The notes: generated by a model not told the origin, from the letters alone. A stretch of 64,000 nucleotides of DNA from Diogma glabrata (GCA_963693315.1 OY856188.1:159807013-159871012), one strand, 5' to 3'; shown: positions 22,389 to 35,141, counted from the stretch's first letter. Translations and numbers: made by a program.

Positions 22389-25145
22389 TCACACATTAAA
22401 TTCGTTTATCAAGCTGTACCGATATTTGGTGGCAATGTTAACATAGTTATACAAACTTATGTAATCCTTTCCGTTTAAATACTGCCGAAGCTCCTGAACT
22501 GATAGTTCACGTTTTTTGAAGAATTTTTTCCTAAATTCTGTAAGTGCCGGGCCTTCTGCAACAAAGTGGAATATATTTTCAGCTGCAAAAAGGTTGCACA
22601 GCGAGCAAATCCCAGATGTGTCTTTTTGAAAAGCTCTTGCATTTATGTCAATTAAACCTCCTCTAGTTTTGAAAATAATCATAATTTGATGCATTTCATA
22701 CTTATCGTAAAAATATTCTGGAACATTCTCATAATCCAATTTACTGTATTCATCGTGCAGAGTCCCACGTCGGGCTTTACTTACATACTCATTCTTATGA
22801 ATCAATCCCAACTCTGCCACTATACCCTGAAATTTATGGTCTAAAATTTTAATATTATCTGTGTTGTCGAGATTATTTAAGTCGACAATTATATCGCAAT
22901 GATGTGCCCGATCTTTTCACACAGGCACCCAGAAAGAATTATTTTTAATCATTTCGTATGTGAGAAACTTGGGTAGTCTATAATTTGGGTATTTCAGGGT
23001 TCTTACTATATAGTCTAAATGTAACCGCAGTGTATAGAGAAACAGTTTGTCACGTCTTGTTTCCAGACTAATCATATAATTAGGTGTGCTTTGTGGTATG
23101 CAAAAAAGTTTTTTGATGAAAAATCTTTGTAGTTGTTCTACCTCATTGTATTCACAAAATCCCCATACCTGTGCAGCGTAGCACATTATTGCTCTCGAAG
23201 CCGCCTCAAAAATTTTATATTTGCCTGAGCAATTAACGAGATTTTTGTAAATTATCTTGTCCCAGATACTATTTAATGCCATTTTAGAGCACCTTAGTTT
23301 TTCCTTGAGATGTGCGACAAAAGACAATTTCGGTGTTAATATAACGCCAAGATATTTATAAGAGGGAACTATTTCAATGATATTTTCACCATATTTCCAT
23401 GCCACCGCTGCTCTTCTTCTGCTTCCTGATCCGAATACCATTATTTTGGACTTCTCCAGGTTAACCAGTAGATTCCACTTCTTGCAGTATAAAAAGAGCT
23501 GTTCTATCATTACTTGCAAAGTATTGGGATCATCTGCTAAAAGGACTGGATCATCTGCATTTTTCAGCAGTTTTATTGTCCATGTACCAATTTTTATTCC
23601 GCATGTTAAGACATCATATATGTCGTTTATGAATAACGCAAATAACAGTGGGCTGAGCAGACACCCTTGCCTTACGTCTGATTCCGTTGCAAACTCTTCC
23701 GATAAGTTTACTCCGTTCCAAACACTTGCCTTCGTATTGCTATACAGTTGCTTTAGAATACGAAGAAATTTATTTGACATTCCTAAACTATGCAGTTTAT
23801 AAAAAAGCGCAGTACGAACGATGCTATCAAAAGCTGCCCGAAAATCTACGAAGAATGCATAAACTCTACCTTTTTGGTTAATAGCTTTAAACGAATTATA
23901 CAAGCTAATAAGTATATGCAATCGACTGTCGAGTAACCACGCCTAAAACCTGCATGAACTTCATTTAAAATCGTGTTATCCTGAACCCATTTTTCCAGTC
24001 GAGCTAAAAGTATTCCTGCGAATAACTTTCCACATGTATTCATAAACGATATACCCCTATAATTTACTGCATCATTTGTATTACCATTTTTGTAGATGGG
24101 GAATATTATCGATTTTTTGAATGATTCTGGCATTTTTGCGTTCTCGAAAATAATGTTAAATCATTTTGTAAGTTTCTCTATGTATGCCGCTGGACAATTT
24201 TTGTAGAATTCTGTCAAGACCCGCAGTCTTATTGTCCTTAGCACGCTCCAACACTAATTCGACCTCATAATTTTGAATTTCTCGGTCAAGTTCTTCGAAA
24301 ATAATTTTACACTCTGCATACATGATCCGGCTTGCTGTTATTTCCAGATTTAATAATTTGTAAAAATACTCTGAGAAGTCTTCAACCGATAAGTTTGCCC
24401 CACATATAAATTTTTTTGATCTAATTTCTTTTAAAACTGATCCCCAATCTTTTTGGTTTTTGATTTTGCAAAGACTTTCTACCAGCTTCATATCATAATT
24501 TCGTTTCTTATTATAGCAGAGTTTCTTAAAAATTTCATTCTCCTGACAATACAACTATAACTAACAATACAAAAAAATTTCATTCGCCTGACAATACAAC
24601 TCTCTTACCGTATTCGAACTCGATTTTTTGTATATTTTCAATAGCCTAAATGATTTTGCTCTTACTGTTAGACATTCATAGTCAAACCATTTCTGTTTTA
24701 ATACTTTGTTTTTGGAGTGAACCGGTTTGTAGTTGCAGTCATATTTTACAGCTTCATAAATTATATTAGTGAGTAAAGGGATGTCAAAATTTGTTTCCGG
24801 ATTTCTTGTTGAGGTGTTGTTTAATACTTGTTCTATTGCATTACGAAAGACTATTGGGTTCTGTTTGCTCCAATTTAGCTTTGGCAAGAGTTTTAGTGCA
24901 TTTAGTGGGGCTGCTTGGATACACTCATCTATTAATAGTGTGAGTGGCATATGTTCGGAGAAATTTTTACTTTCCACATAAAATTTGAACTTTAGATTTA
25001 AAAAGTCAATCGGCACCACACAAAGGTCGTTCACCGACGAGCCCATTGTCCCAATGAAGGTTAATTCTCCATTAAGATCATCCCTCGTTCGACCATTTAA
25101 AATAACCCTCCAATGTTCTCTACCATTTCTAAGAAACGTTTCCCT
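22389..25145 (-). pseudogene. APE-type non-LTR retrotransposon, 5'-truncated and frameshifted
   Basis: On the minus strand the order is as follows. An endonuclease end (INGR-like NGRTRDDLNGELTFIG at about 25100, then FSEHMPL in the SDH position) comes first. A linker with KWFDYECLTVRAKS follows, then RT fingers (IIFPIYKNGNTNDAVNYRGI, AGFRRGYSTVDCIYLL), palm (FFVDFRAAFDSI), SDVRQGCLLSPLLFALFIND, and a thumb and tail (YAAQVWGFCEYN). The end is a C-x2-C...H knuckle (SGICSLCNLFAAENIFHF). The active-site box reads NADD instead of F/YADD, and frameshifts occur near 24560, 24150, 23850 and 22900. A ~47-bp tandem duplication at 24535-24600 causes one of them. The first ~60% of the endonuclease is missing. 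Confidence 0.85.
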
Positions 25146-25377
25146 CTGTTATTTAATACCTTATCTTTAGATTTTTGATTATAAATTATGTGTGGTAGTA
25201 TTGTAGCTGTGACGTAGTTAGAACGTTAATCCACCAAAGGATTTAATATGTTATTAAGTAGTTTTAACCAAATTAAACAAAACTGTTCCGAAATTGCATT
25301 GTTAAAGTAGTTTCCGTTTATGTATTTAGTTTGGTTGGTTTGATAATTTTTTTGGATTATTCTGTTTCTACTTAAAT
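25146..25377. other. Unassigned AT-rich interval
   Basis: Lies between the truncated retrotransposon and the next repeat. I see no gene or repeat end in it. Confidence 0.5.
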
Positions 25378-27150
25378 TTTTAGGGTTCCGTTTTTTATAC
25401 GGAACACTATTGGTGAGAGTACAACGTGTTTTTCACATTATTTCGATTATCTCGTGAACCATTAATCCGATGAACTTAAAATTTGAGGTGCTTATAAAAC
25501 TAACTTATCCACACAAGATGGTGGATTAAAAAATAAATAAAGTTGTGTTCGTTTGTTTTAAAGAGGTACGATGTAAAGCCTTTGAAAACCATGATCATAT
25601 GAAAGGGCTTCATTTCAGCATTATTTAAAAATATATTTTGGAATTTTACACCTCACCATTTTTTGTATAATTTTGAAAAATGACGTTTTCTGGATGTTTT
25701 ATTGCCCCGATTAACTCCGACCCTACTTCATCGAAAATCTTGAAATATATTTGGAATGATAGAAAATTGAGTAGGTTTTTAATGGAAAATATAGAAGAGT
25801 GGAAGATATTCATAACTATATTTATTAAAGGGGTGGGAATGTGAAGGAGTAAAAACATCATTTAAAACCAGGTCATGTGGGGTCATTTGAAAGAGCACTT
25901 GATTTTAGAAATATTGACATTTTTTTTAGAATTTTGCAATGCATAGATTTTGAATTATTATCAATAAAGTGACACAAAAAGTTGGTCCCCCCCTTGCATT
26001 TCGAGCCTAATTAACAGAAAAATTTGAAAAAATTCACAGAAACAGGAAGTTTGATAAATTCTGAACGAAAATTATAGCGAACTCTCAAATAATTATATTT
26101 TTGTGCTTTTAAGGGATTGGGGTGGGGAAGGGTGAAAAAAAACTTTTTTGAGCCAAGCGAGTGGGGTGTCATTTGAAAGAACTCTAAATTTCAGAAACTT
26201 TGCAATTTTTTTTTAGAATTTTGCGGTGCACAGTTTTTGAGTTATTCTTAAAAATGTGCAAATTCCAGACCGTTCCCCCCCCCCCCCCTACGTTTCGACA
26301 CTGATTGACAGAAAAAATTGAAAAAATTCATAGTGATAGGAAGTTTGCTATATTTTGAACGAAAATTATAGCAAACTCCCAAATAATTATATTTCTGTGT
26401 GTTTAGGGGATGGGTGTAAGGAGGGTAAAAAGAAACTTTTTTTGACCCAAGCGAGTGGGATATCATTTGAAAGAACACCAAATTTCCAAAACATTGCAAT
26501 TTTTTGTAGAATTTTGCGGTACACAGATTTTGAGTTATTCTTAAAAATGTGCAAATTCCAGACCGCCCCCCCCCCTACGTTTCGACACTGATTGACAGAA
26601 AAAATTGAAAAAACTCATAGAGACAGAAAGTTTGCTATATTTTGAATGAAAATTATAGCGAACTCTCAAATAATTATATTTCTGTGTGTTTTGGGGATGG
26701 GTGTAAGGGGGGTAAAAAAACTTTTTTCACCCAAGCGAGTGGGGTGTCATTTGAAAGAACACCAAATTTCCAAAGTTTGCAATTTTTTGTAGAATTTTCC
26801 GGTATACAGTTTTGGAGTTATTCTAAGAAATTTGAAAATTCCAGACCGTTCCCCCCCCCCCCTACGTTTCGACACTGATTGACAGAAAAAATTGAAAAAA
26901 TTCATAGAGACAGGCAGTTTGCTATATTTTGAATGAAAATTATAGCGAACCTACAAATAATTATATTTCTGTGTTTTTAAGGGATGGGTGTAAGGAGGGT
27001 AAAAAAAAACTTTTTTTGACCCAAGCGAATAGGGTGTCATTTGAAAGAGCACCAAATTTCAGAAACATTGCAATTGTTTTTAGAATTTTGCGGTACACAG
27101 TTTTTGAGTTATTTTAAAAAATGTGTAAATTCCAGACCATTTTTTGTATT
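25378..27150. mobile_element. Reversed, diverged relative of the 2.9-kb repeat with ~287-bp units
   Basis: It starts TTTTTAGGGTTCCGT, then tattggtgagag, which is the reverse complement of the end of the 6961-9887 repeat. The body has four main tandem units with a 287-bp spacing (gaacgaaaattatagc at about 26068, 26356, 26642 and 26929). Each has GATGGGTGTAAGG, GTGTCATTTGAAAG, ACAGTTTTTGAGTTATT and a C-run before TACGTTTCGACACTGATTG. The words tgtcat.tgaaag and gcrcagtttttgagtt are shared, inverted, with the 286-bp units. The far end hairpin is not found. No protein is encoded. Confidence 0.75.
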
Positions 27151-28238
27151 ATTTTGAACGCAGAGTCTGGAAATTCCAACAATAAACCGTTGGAGTTTCA
27201 GAAGCTATTGAAGAATATTCTAGTTAGAAATATTGCTTGCTGTTTTGTTTTACTGTTATTGTGGAACAATTAAGGAGTTGAATACTTAATAAAACCCGGT
27301 GTGTTTGCTTATCAATCTGTGATCGAACTCGGAAGAGATTTGGGAATTGCGTTTATCGAATTGAGAGCAAATCCAATTCGAAGAAGGGTTGGAAAAAGGT
27401 AACAATATAACATTAAACTCTAATACAATAAAGTACTAGTACTGCATTAATTTAAGTTAGTTATAAGAAACCCGTAGAGTAAATGAATATTACATTTTTT
27501 TATGAACAACATTTACTAATTGAAAAATAGTTCTCTGTGTTGAAATTTTTAATGATTTTTTTAATTTTACAGTAAAATACTATATCGAAAATTGGAAAAT
27601 CCCATCTGTTAAATTGTTTTTGATTTTTTGTCGTAAACTGTGATTTTTCAATTGTATTCATATCAAAAGATTATATCCACACTTTTAAAAGCAGATAAAA
27701 ACAAATATTCCATCTTAACTTTTTAAACTTTTAATGGTAAAATATTTAAATAAATTTTGTTTATATTTAGATAAACAACATTAAAGCTTAATGCATTTAA
27801 AGTGATATTCAATTAAACATTTTTGCATAATTTAATATTTCAAAAAGGCTTATCAATGACGATTAAATTAGAGTATATTAAAAAACAGCAAATTATTGTT
27901 TTTCTGTGGTTTCCAATCATTGTTTCCGTACATATATCATGAAAGTATTTATTTTATGCGTTATCGTCACAAAATATCTAGAAGTTCTTAAGACTCGGTT
28001 CTCAAACCACGTTTTCAGCAATTGTGTTTGCATGTCTCGAATAATTAATTACCTTTTAAATTGTATTTTTTAGCTTCTCAGTTGTTCAAGGACCTTGAAT
28101 CTTAAATAAATAGACCATGGATTGTACTTACGTAATGTTGCAGCTTAGAAATTTAAATATTGAGTTGCGTTCCATTAATTTAAAGAAAAAATGCATGAAC
28201 ATATTTTAAAATGTATTTATGTGTTGTTTTAATATGTA
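27151..28238. other. AT-rich spacer
   Basis: 27170-27400 is slightly GC-richer and ends in ggaaaaag|gtaacaa, which could be a donor site, but no coding frame is convincing. The remainder to the Helitron-like palindrome shows nothing identifiable. Confidence 0.45.
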
Positions 28239-28678
28239 CTAGGAGGGCCCGGCGTGCTTCGCTACGCTTATAAATAAAGTTTTTGCGTAGACATTTTGTT
28301 GACGTAGAAGCAATGATTTCAAAAAGTAGTAATAAGAAATGCTAGCATATAATTTTTAATTTTTCTTTTTAAATATATGAATGAAAAATAATCAGAACTC
28401 TAGCTGATCAGTTCGGATATATGAAAAATTAACGATCAAATAAGTTTTCAAGTAAGCTTATTTGATTTCTAACTTATTTGATCGCTAATTTTTCATATAT
28501 CCGAACTGATCAGCTAGAGTTCTGATTATTTTTCATTCATATATTTAAAAAGAAAAATTAAAAATTAAATGCTAGCATTTCTCATTACCACTTTTTGAAA
28601 TCATTGCTTCTACGTCAACAAAATGTCTACGCAAAAACTTTATTTATAAGCGTAGCGAGGCACGCCGAGCCCTCCTAG
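28239..28678. mobile_element. Palindromic Helitron-like element (two 3' ends facing outward)
   Basis: The sequence is a 440-bp inverted repeat with arms of about 205 bp. Both outer edges are CTAG (28239-28242 and 28675-28678), next to a small hairpin region (GCGTAGCGARGCACGC) and a CCGRGCCCTC segment. A Helitron 3' end has a short hairpin followed by CTRR and inserts between A and T without duplication. Here the flanks are A (28238) and T (28679). The arms differ at only a handful of positions, mostly transitions. There is no coding sequence. Confidence 0.75.
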
Positions 28679-29030
28679 TATCTATTATCAAGAGATGCAC
28701 CACGTACATCAACACTCATACCATTATCACGTCGACGATACAAAGGATAACCATTCACAGATTCTTTAGTATTTTCAGAAAAAGGTTTTGGAAAATTCTT
28801 ACTACATTTACCATCTCCCATACTAACAGGATTTAGAGCACCACATGGTCCAAGCATCATATGACGTTTCACATATTCATGTAATTTAGGAAAAAGAATG
28901 GGATCAGAGATTTCAGTACATACAAATTTATGAATCATTTCATTTCCATCAATTCTATCTTCATCAGACAAATTTAACAAACACATCAGCAGTAACATTC
29001 TCAGGTCTTTCACAAAATTCATGCATTGAT
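28679..29030 (-). pseudogene. Helitron Rep/helicase protein fragment
   Basis: Reading from the gap edge down, the minus strand encodes EMIHKFVCTEISDPILFPKL, then YVKRHMMLGPCGALNPVSMG, KCSKNFPKPF, and VNGYPLYRRRDNG followed by SLDNRY. The HGPCG..NP, CSK.fPK.F, GYP.YRRR and DNR spacing is the conserved segment between the Rep and helicase domains of Helitron transposases. The frame is cut by the palindrome at 28678 (DNR-Y then TAG) and by the assembly gap at 29031. It is a fragment of about 115 residues. Its continuation should lie in the gap. Confidence 0.8.
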
Positions 29031-29230
29031 NNNNNNNNNNNNNNNNNNNNNNNNNNNNNNNNNNNNNNNNNNNNNNNNNNNNNNNNNNNNNNNNNNNNNN
29101 NNNNNNNNNNNNNNNNNNNNNNNNNNNNNNNNNNNNNNNNNNNNNNNNNNNNNNNNNNNNNNNNNNNNNNNNNNNNNNNNNNNNNNNNNNNNNNNNNNNN
29201 NNNNNNNNNNNNNNNNNNNNNNNNNNNNNN
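29031..29230. other. Assembly gap (200 N)
   Basis: Exactly 200 undetermined bases. The round number suggests a placeholder rather than a measured length. The features on its two sides (Helitron fragment on minus, retrotransposon ORF1 on plus) need not be neighbours. Confidence 0.98.
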
Positions 29231-29231
29231 C

Positions 29232-30223
29232 AGTTTTCAGATATTAGAAGATATCGAAACAGAGGTAGCTGACAATATAAATGAAAGTTCAATGAATACT
29301 ACTTCTAAAGGTGAATATAGATTATTCAAATCAGGAAAAGTGGTATGGAAAAACTCATGGAATAGGAAAATTGGTAAGCCCGTGACCATAAATAAGAAGG
29401 GTAATATTGACAGAAGTGAATCAAACAAATCACTTAATGCAAAAAAAATCAATAGCAATACTAATCCAATCGGTAAATTTTCAAAGGATTTTCAAAAAGC
29501 TCACAAAAAAAATGTAACTTTTCAGACCGATCTTGGGTTCAAAAGAGATGATGTTAACAGATTAAATATTAAGAGAAGCAGAATCACTCCAAAACCAGTA
29601 GTTTCAATATCAAATAAAGCAGCATTACGAGGCATTAGAAATTATAAGGCGATGTACGACAATCTTCCGGCAGAGCAAAAAATAGAATTTGTAAGCGGGG
29701 GGATAGTCCAGTATGGATCACAAAATAATAGTAATATTACTAACAAACCAGCTGTTCTACTTAGTAATAACAACAGCAATAAAAGTTTCATCAACAATAA
29801 TGTCAGTAAACCAATTGTTCAATCGTTCATCGACATACAAAGGACACCAGCGGCATATTGTACAGAATTATCGGTGAACGACTTGAATTCACGGAAATAT
29901 GCAGTTGCAAGGTTTAACTCAAGAGAACTATATGACGTAGCAAGATTATATCTTGCGTATTTGCACAACCAGCAACAGTGGTTGTAGGTAATGGAATGAC
30001 TGCTCTACGATGTCAAACACTTCTACAATCGGAAGGACTACCATCAACTTTCAAGGAGCTATTGGATGTATACTGTGAATTTCACAAAAACTGTTCAATA
30101 TCTGATATAAATAGTGATCTCAAAGCGTATGGTGAGCATCTGCAAAGCCAGCGAATTCAACAGCTGCAAAGATATAGGGAAGCTAGTCATCAGTTTTTTC
30201 AATCACAGAAGACACGCTGTTAA
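29232..30223 (+). pseudogene. ORF1 region of the plus-strand non-LTR retrotransposon
   Basis: An open frame enters from the gap (SFQILEDIETEVADNINESS) and runs to 29987. The adjacent frame (29978-30223: MVVGNGMTALRCQTLLQSEG to HQFFQSQKTRC) overlaps it, so one indel near 29980 probably splits a single ORF1 protein. The product is basic and Asn/Lys-rich, as expected for a nucleic-acid chaperone. I see no CCHC zinc knuckle. Its 5' end is lost in the gap. It lies immediately upstream of ORF2. Confidence 0.55.
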
Positions 30224-30249
30224 GGCAAGGAACTAATAAAATCAACTAT

Positions 30250-33199
30250 AGAAACGACAGTAATTTAATTAAGGTAGATATTTTAGATAAATTAGCTTTA
30301 AATACAAATTTTAATTTATATTATCAGAATATGGGCGGACTAAGAACTTCGTTAAAAGAATTTAAAAATGATATTGAAAACTCCATTTATGATGTAGTTT
30401 TTATTGCCGAAAGCTGGCTACAAAATCAACATTTAAATCCCGAATTTCTTCCAAATGACTGGACAATTTTTAGAAAGGACAGAGAAAATCAGGGGGGTGT
30501 CGATAAAGTGGGTGGCGGGGTGTTCATATGCTTAAAACACACTATGAAAGCAAGAAAACTTAACGTTTTAAATGTCAATTCTCTTTTTGATATAATTGCC
30601 TGTGAAATTGATGTTAAAGCACGCAAGATTATACTTGTTTGCTTTTATATACCACCAAATGCTTCGATTAATGACTACATAGACTTATCAAATATTATTA
30701 GGGAAATTTATTCAACGTTATCTCCAAATGATGACATAATTATTATGGGTGATGCAAACTTGACAAATGTTAAATGGGTACCGAGCGAATATAATTCTGA
30801 TTTTATGGATCCTACTAATATTGACGTTAAATACTCTGAATTTATAGAAAATGTATTATCACTAGGACTACATCAAATTTCTAAATTTACTAATGCTTGT
30901 GGTAACCTATTGGATGTTGTGTTCACAAATATGACATGTAATTTTCAACTACAAGAAGCTGAACTAACTATTACTAGGAAAACTAGTATTTATCATCGGA
31001 TATTGGATTTCACATATTTTATGCAGGACTATTATTACAAAATATCTGATTGTAATAAGATAATCAAGTACGACTTTGAAAATGCAGACTATGCGAAGAT
31101 TAACGACGAATTAAGCAATTTCACATTAAACGATTGTAGCTTACAAGAGATGGTAGACAATTTCTACAACGGACTGTTTACCATTATAGATAAACATGTA
31201 CCAAGAAAGATTTCAACAACTTTGACTTGCTCGAAACATATCGACAAACCGCTTAGAATGTTAAGAAATAAAAGAAATAGAGCATACAAGAAATATAAAA
31301 AAACAAATGATCCCTCTGATCTTAATGAATTTTTACATTTGAGTGAACGATTTAAATTAGACGAAGCTGATGCTTTAAAAAGATATGAAGGGAGCATATC
31401 GTGTAAAATTATTTCTGAGCCGAAACTCTTTTGGAAGTATATAAACGACAATAAAAATAGTAAAGGCTATCCTACAAATATGCATTTGGCAGACAAGAGT
31501 TCAAGCGATACGCAAGCTATCTCAGAATTGTTCGCTGAAAATTTCAAGTCAGTATATAATGAACCAATGAGTTTTAATGATAATCGTTTTAGCTACCTTC
31601 CATACAAAGACGAAATTATTTCATCCATTGACTGTGACGTTGACGATATTTTAAAAGAAATTAACGACTTAGATAAGAACAAAGGTGCAGGTGATGATCT
31701 TATAACTCCTGAATTTCTAAAGCAGACAGGACACACTATATCTAAACAATTACTTCAAATATTTCAAAAATCTTTTAACGAAGGCGTTTTTCCAAGTCAT
31801 TGGAAAAACGGTATTATAACACCTATTTTTAAATCGGGTGATAGGAGCGACGTAAAGAATTATAGAGGAATTACAATTTTATCAACGATTAGTAAAATAT
31901 TTGAAAATATTGTATTTAAGAAATTAAATCCAGTTGTTAAACCATTAATTAACGTTAGACAACATGGCTTCGGTACTGGTAGATCAACAGTAACAAATTT
32001 AATAGAATACTCAGCTTTTATAAGATCGAACCTGAATGACAAAAAACAAGTCGATGCTGTATATACAGACTTTTCAAGCGCGTTTGACGTAGTTGATCAT
32101 GGTATACTGATTCTTAAACTTAAAAAGTATGGAATAAGAGGTCCTTTATTGCAATTAATAACTTCATATTTGAAAGACAGAAAACAAACAGTAAAATTTA
32201 AAAACAAAAAATCCTTAACTTTTGAATATGATCTCAGGCGTTCCTCAAGGTAGTGTCTTAGGGCCCCTACTTTTTCTAGTATTTATCAACGACCTACCAG
32301 AATTATTCAATGACATACAATACTTATTATTTGCAGACGATTTAAAAATGTTTCAAGCCATTAACAACGTAGAAGATGCAAAACATCTTCAAGATAATAT
32401 TAACAAAGTAACAGACTGGTGCAAATTGAATGGCATGAAATTAAATGTTGGCAAATGTTCAGTCATTTCTTTCAATAAAAAAAGTGACTATTTCAAATAC
32501 GATTACGAGATAGAAGGGAAAATTCTCAAAAGAGACTGTCAAACTAGAGACTTGGGCGTTATTTTCGACAGCAAATTAAATTTTAAAAGTCATATTGATA
32601 AAGTGATAAGTAGTAGCTATTCAGTTTTGGGTTTTATTAAAAGACGAGCTAGAGAATTTAATGATCCATATTTAACAAAGACACTGTACGTGGCCTTAGT
32701 GCAATCGACTTTGGAATATGCTAGTGTTGTTTGGTCTCCTTATAGACAAGAAGACATTAATCGTATAGAAAGTGTTCAAAAACAATTTTTGTTATTTGCT
32801 CTCAGACCTATAGGATTTTCAGGATATAAATTACCTAAATATAAGAATAGGTTGTTATTGATTAATATGACCACTTTAGAAAATAGAAGAGAACTTGCGC
32901 TAGCATTACTAGGATTTGATTTAGTTCGGAAAAATATTAAAATAGAATCTTTGACGAATAGACTTTTAGTTAGACAAGTGAACTATTCACTGAGAAATGC
33001 CAGAGTCTTAACAGAAGCAAATCATTCTAACGACTTTTCTTTTAATGACACAGTTGATAAATGTATAAGAATTTTCAATAAGTACAATGTTTTTTATAAT
33101 AATGAAATTAGTAGAAGTAGTTTTAAGAAAAAAATTGAATCTAAAATGATAATTTTTTTAACTGTCAGAAATTTTATTTTTCATTCATACAAACTATGA
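30250..33199 (+). pseudogene. ORF2 (APE endonuclease + RT), nearly complete non-LTR retrotransposon
   Basis: The endonuclease starts at LYYQNMGGLRTSLKEF and has FIAESWL and IIIMGDANL (usual GDFN). The last catalytic motif reads TSIYHRI where an acidic residue is expected. RT motifs follow in order: KNGIITPIFKSGDR, NYRGITILS, HGFGTGRSTVTNL, VYTDFSSAFDVVDH, a one-base frameshift at about 32225, then SGVPQGSVLGPLLFLVFIND, LLFADDLKMF with an intact catalytic box, and the LEYASVVWSP...RR thumb region. The order and motifs fit the Jockey/CR1 group. An AATAAA occurs at about 33372. One frameshift in RT makes this one of the younger copies here. Confidence 0.88.
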
Positions 33200-33540
33200 T
33201 ATTTAAACAGTAGGCTTTGTTTTTAATGTCGGCAATTCTTCTTGTCGTCGATAATTTTGCTTTGTCGTTATGAAAATTCTTTGTTGTCATTTTCTCTTCT
33301 AACAAAATGAAATATAATTTTATCTTAGTAGGCGGCGCATAAATGCTATAAATTTGTAATTTATTTTTGACAAATAAACATAAACATGCAATCATTTATG
33401 AATGAAAATGGACATTTTTATTATTTACAATTTTACATAATTTTTTATAAGCTGAATCATTTGTAGAAAAAACTTTATTTAGAAACTAATAATTATTATC
33501 TTTTAAACAAAATTATAATTTTAAAAAAATTATCTCATTA
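33200..33540. other. 3' UTR and flank of the retrotransposon
   Basis: AT-rich sequence with AATAAA near 33372 and no obvious A tail. No gene. Confidence 0.45.
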
Positions 33541-33757
33541 AATACCACTCTTCATTGAAATTTTTGTCTAAAATTTTTCAATTTTACTCATTAAATTATT
33601 TTTAAGCAACACTGCTCAATCAAACCACTACTTAAACCACTCGTCCTTCGGACTCGTGGTTTATTGTGCGCTTTGATTCGCAGTGTTGCTAAATAATTTA
33701 ATTCGTAAAATCAAAAAATTTTCGAAAAAATTTCAATGACTCGTGGTATTACAACCG
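33541..33757. mobile_element. Small foldback element with UUCG-capped central hairpin
   Basis: Arms run from AATACCACTCTTCATTG to CAATGACTCGTGGTATT and pair imperfectly for about 100 bp. They include AGCAACACTGC (33605-33615) with GCAGTGTTGCT (33680-33690). The centre folds as AAACCAC...GTCC-TTCG-GAC...GTGGTTT, with a C(UUCG)G-type tetraloop. There is no coding sequence. It is MITE-like, and a target duplication was not resolved. Confidence 0.75.
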
Positions 33758-33874
33758 AAAACTCTATTTGAAAATAGTAGTTAAGTGAACGAAATGTAAT
33801 TTTAAATCTGAATAATTTTAAGGAAATAATTGTAAATAAAGGCTTTAATTGTCAATAAATAAATAAAAATATAC

Positions 33875-34843
<969 letters not shown>

Positions 34844-34891
34844 GGCGCCATAAAACCAATGCAACTCAAGCGTCTGTTAGCGTCTGTTAAC

Positions 34892-35053
34892 CCATGTTAG
34901 GGGCGGCTTGGAGCGGGCGTCTGTCTTGGATCAAGCGGCTCACTATATAAATGTGTAGAAAGCGTATGTTCTCCATGTTAGGGGCGGCTTTCAGCGGGCG
35001 TCTGTCTTGGATCAAGCGGCTCGCTATATAAACGTGTAAAAAGGTTGTTTCTG
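34892..35053 (+). promoter_or_regulatory. Two 81-bp promoter-like monomers upstream of the RTE-like element
   Basis: 34892-34972 and 34973-35053 are tandem copies starting CCATGTTAGGGGCGGCTT. Each has GCGGGCGTCTGTCTTGG, ATCAAGCGGCTC and then CTATATAAA, a TATA-like box. They lie 170-330 bases before the first methionine of the endonuclease frame and are GC-rich against the adjacent (TA)n. Tandem 5' monomers carrying promoters are known in other LINEs. Promoter activity here is inferred. Confidence 0.5.
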
Positions 35054-35141
35054 GTGACCTTAAGATGCAGAACGAACCCATTCACAAAAATTTGGGTTGG
35101 GCGAAGGGCTAACACCCCATTTCCGTAAAAAAATTATTGTC

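Noticed and set aside
23377..23802. 141-codon plus-strand frame
   Set aside because: It is antisense to the RT palm and thumb of the minus-strand retrotransposon.
29026..29247. Frame composed of X residues
   Set aside because: It is the assembly gap translated as unknown residues.
34892..35053. HDV-like self-cleaving ribozyme at the RTE 5' end
   Set aside because: Some retroelements carry one, but the GGGGCGGC start has no downstream complement that could form the first stem.
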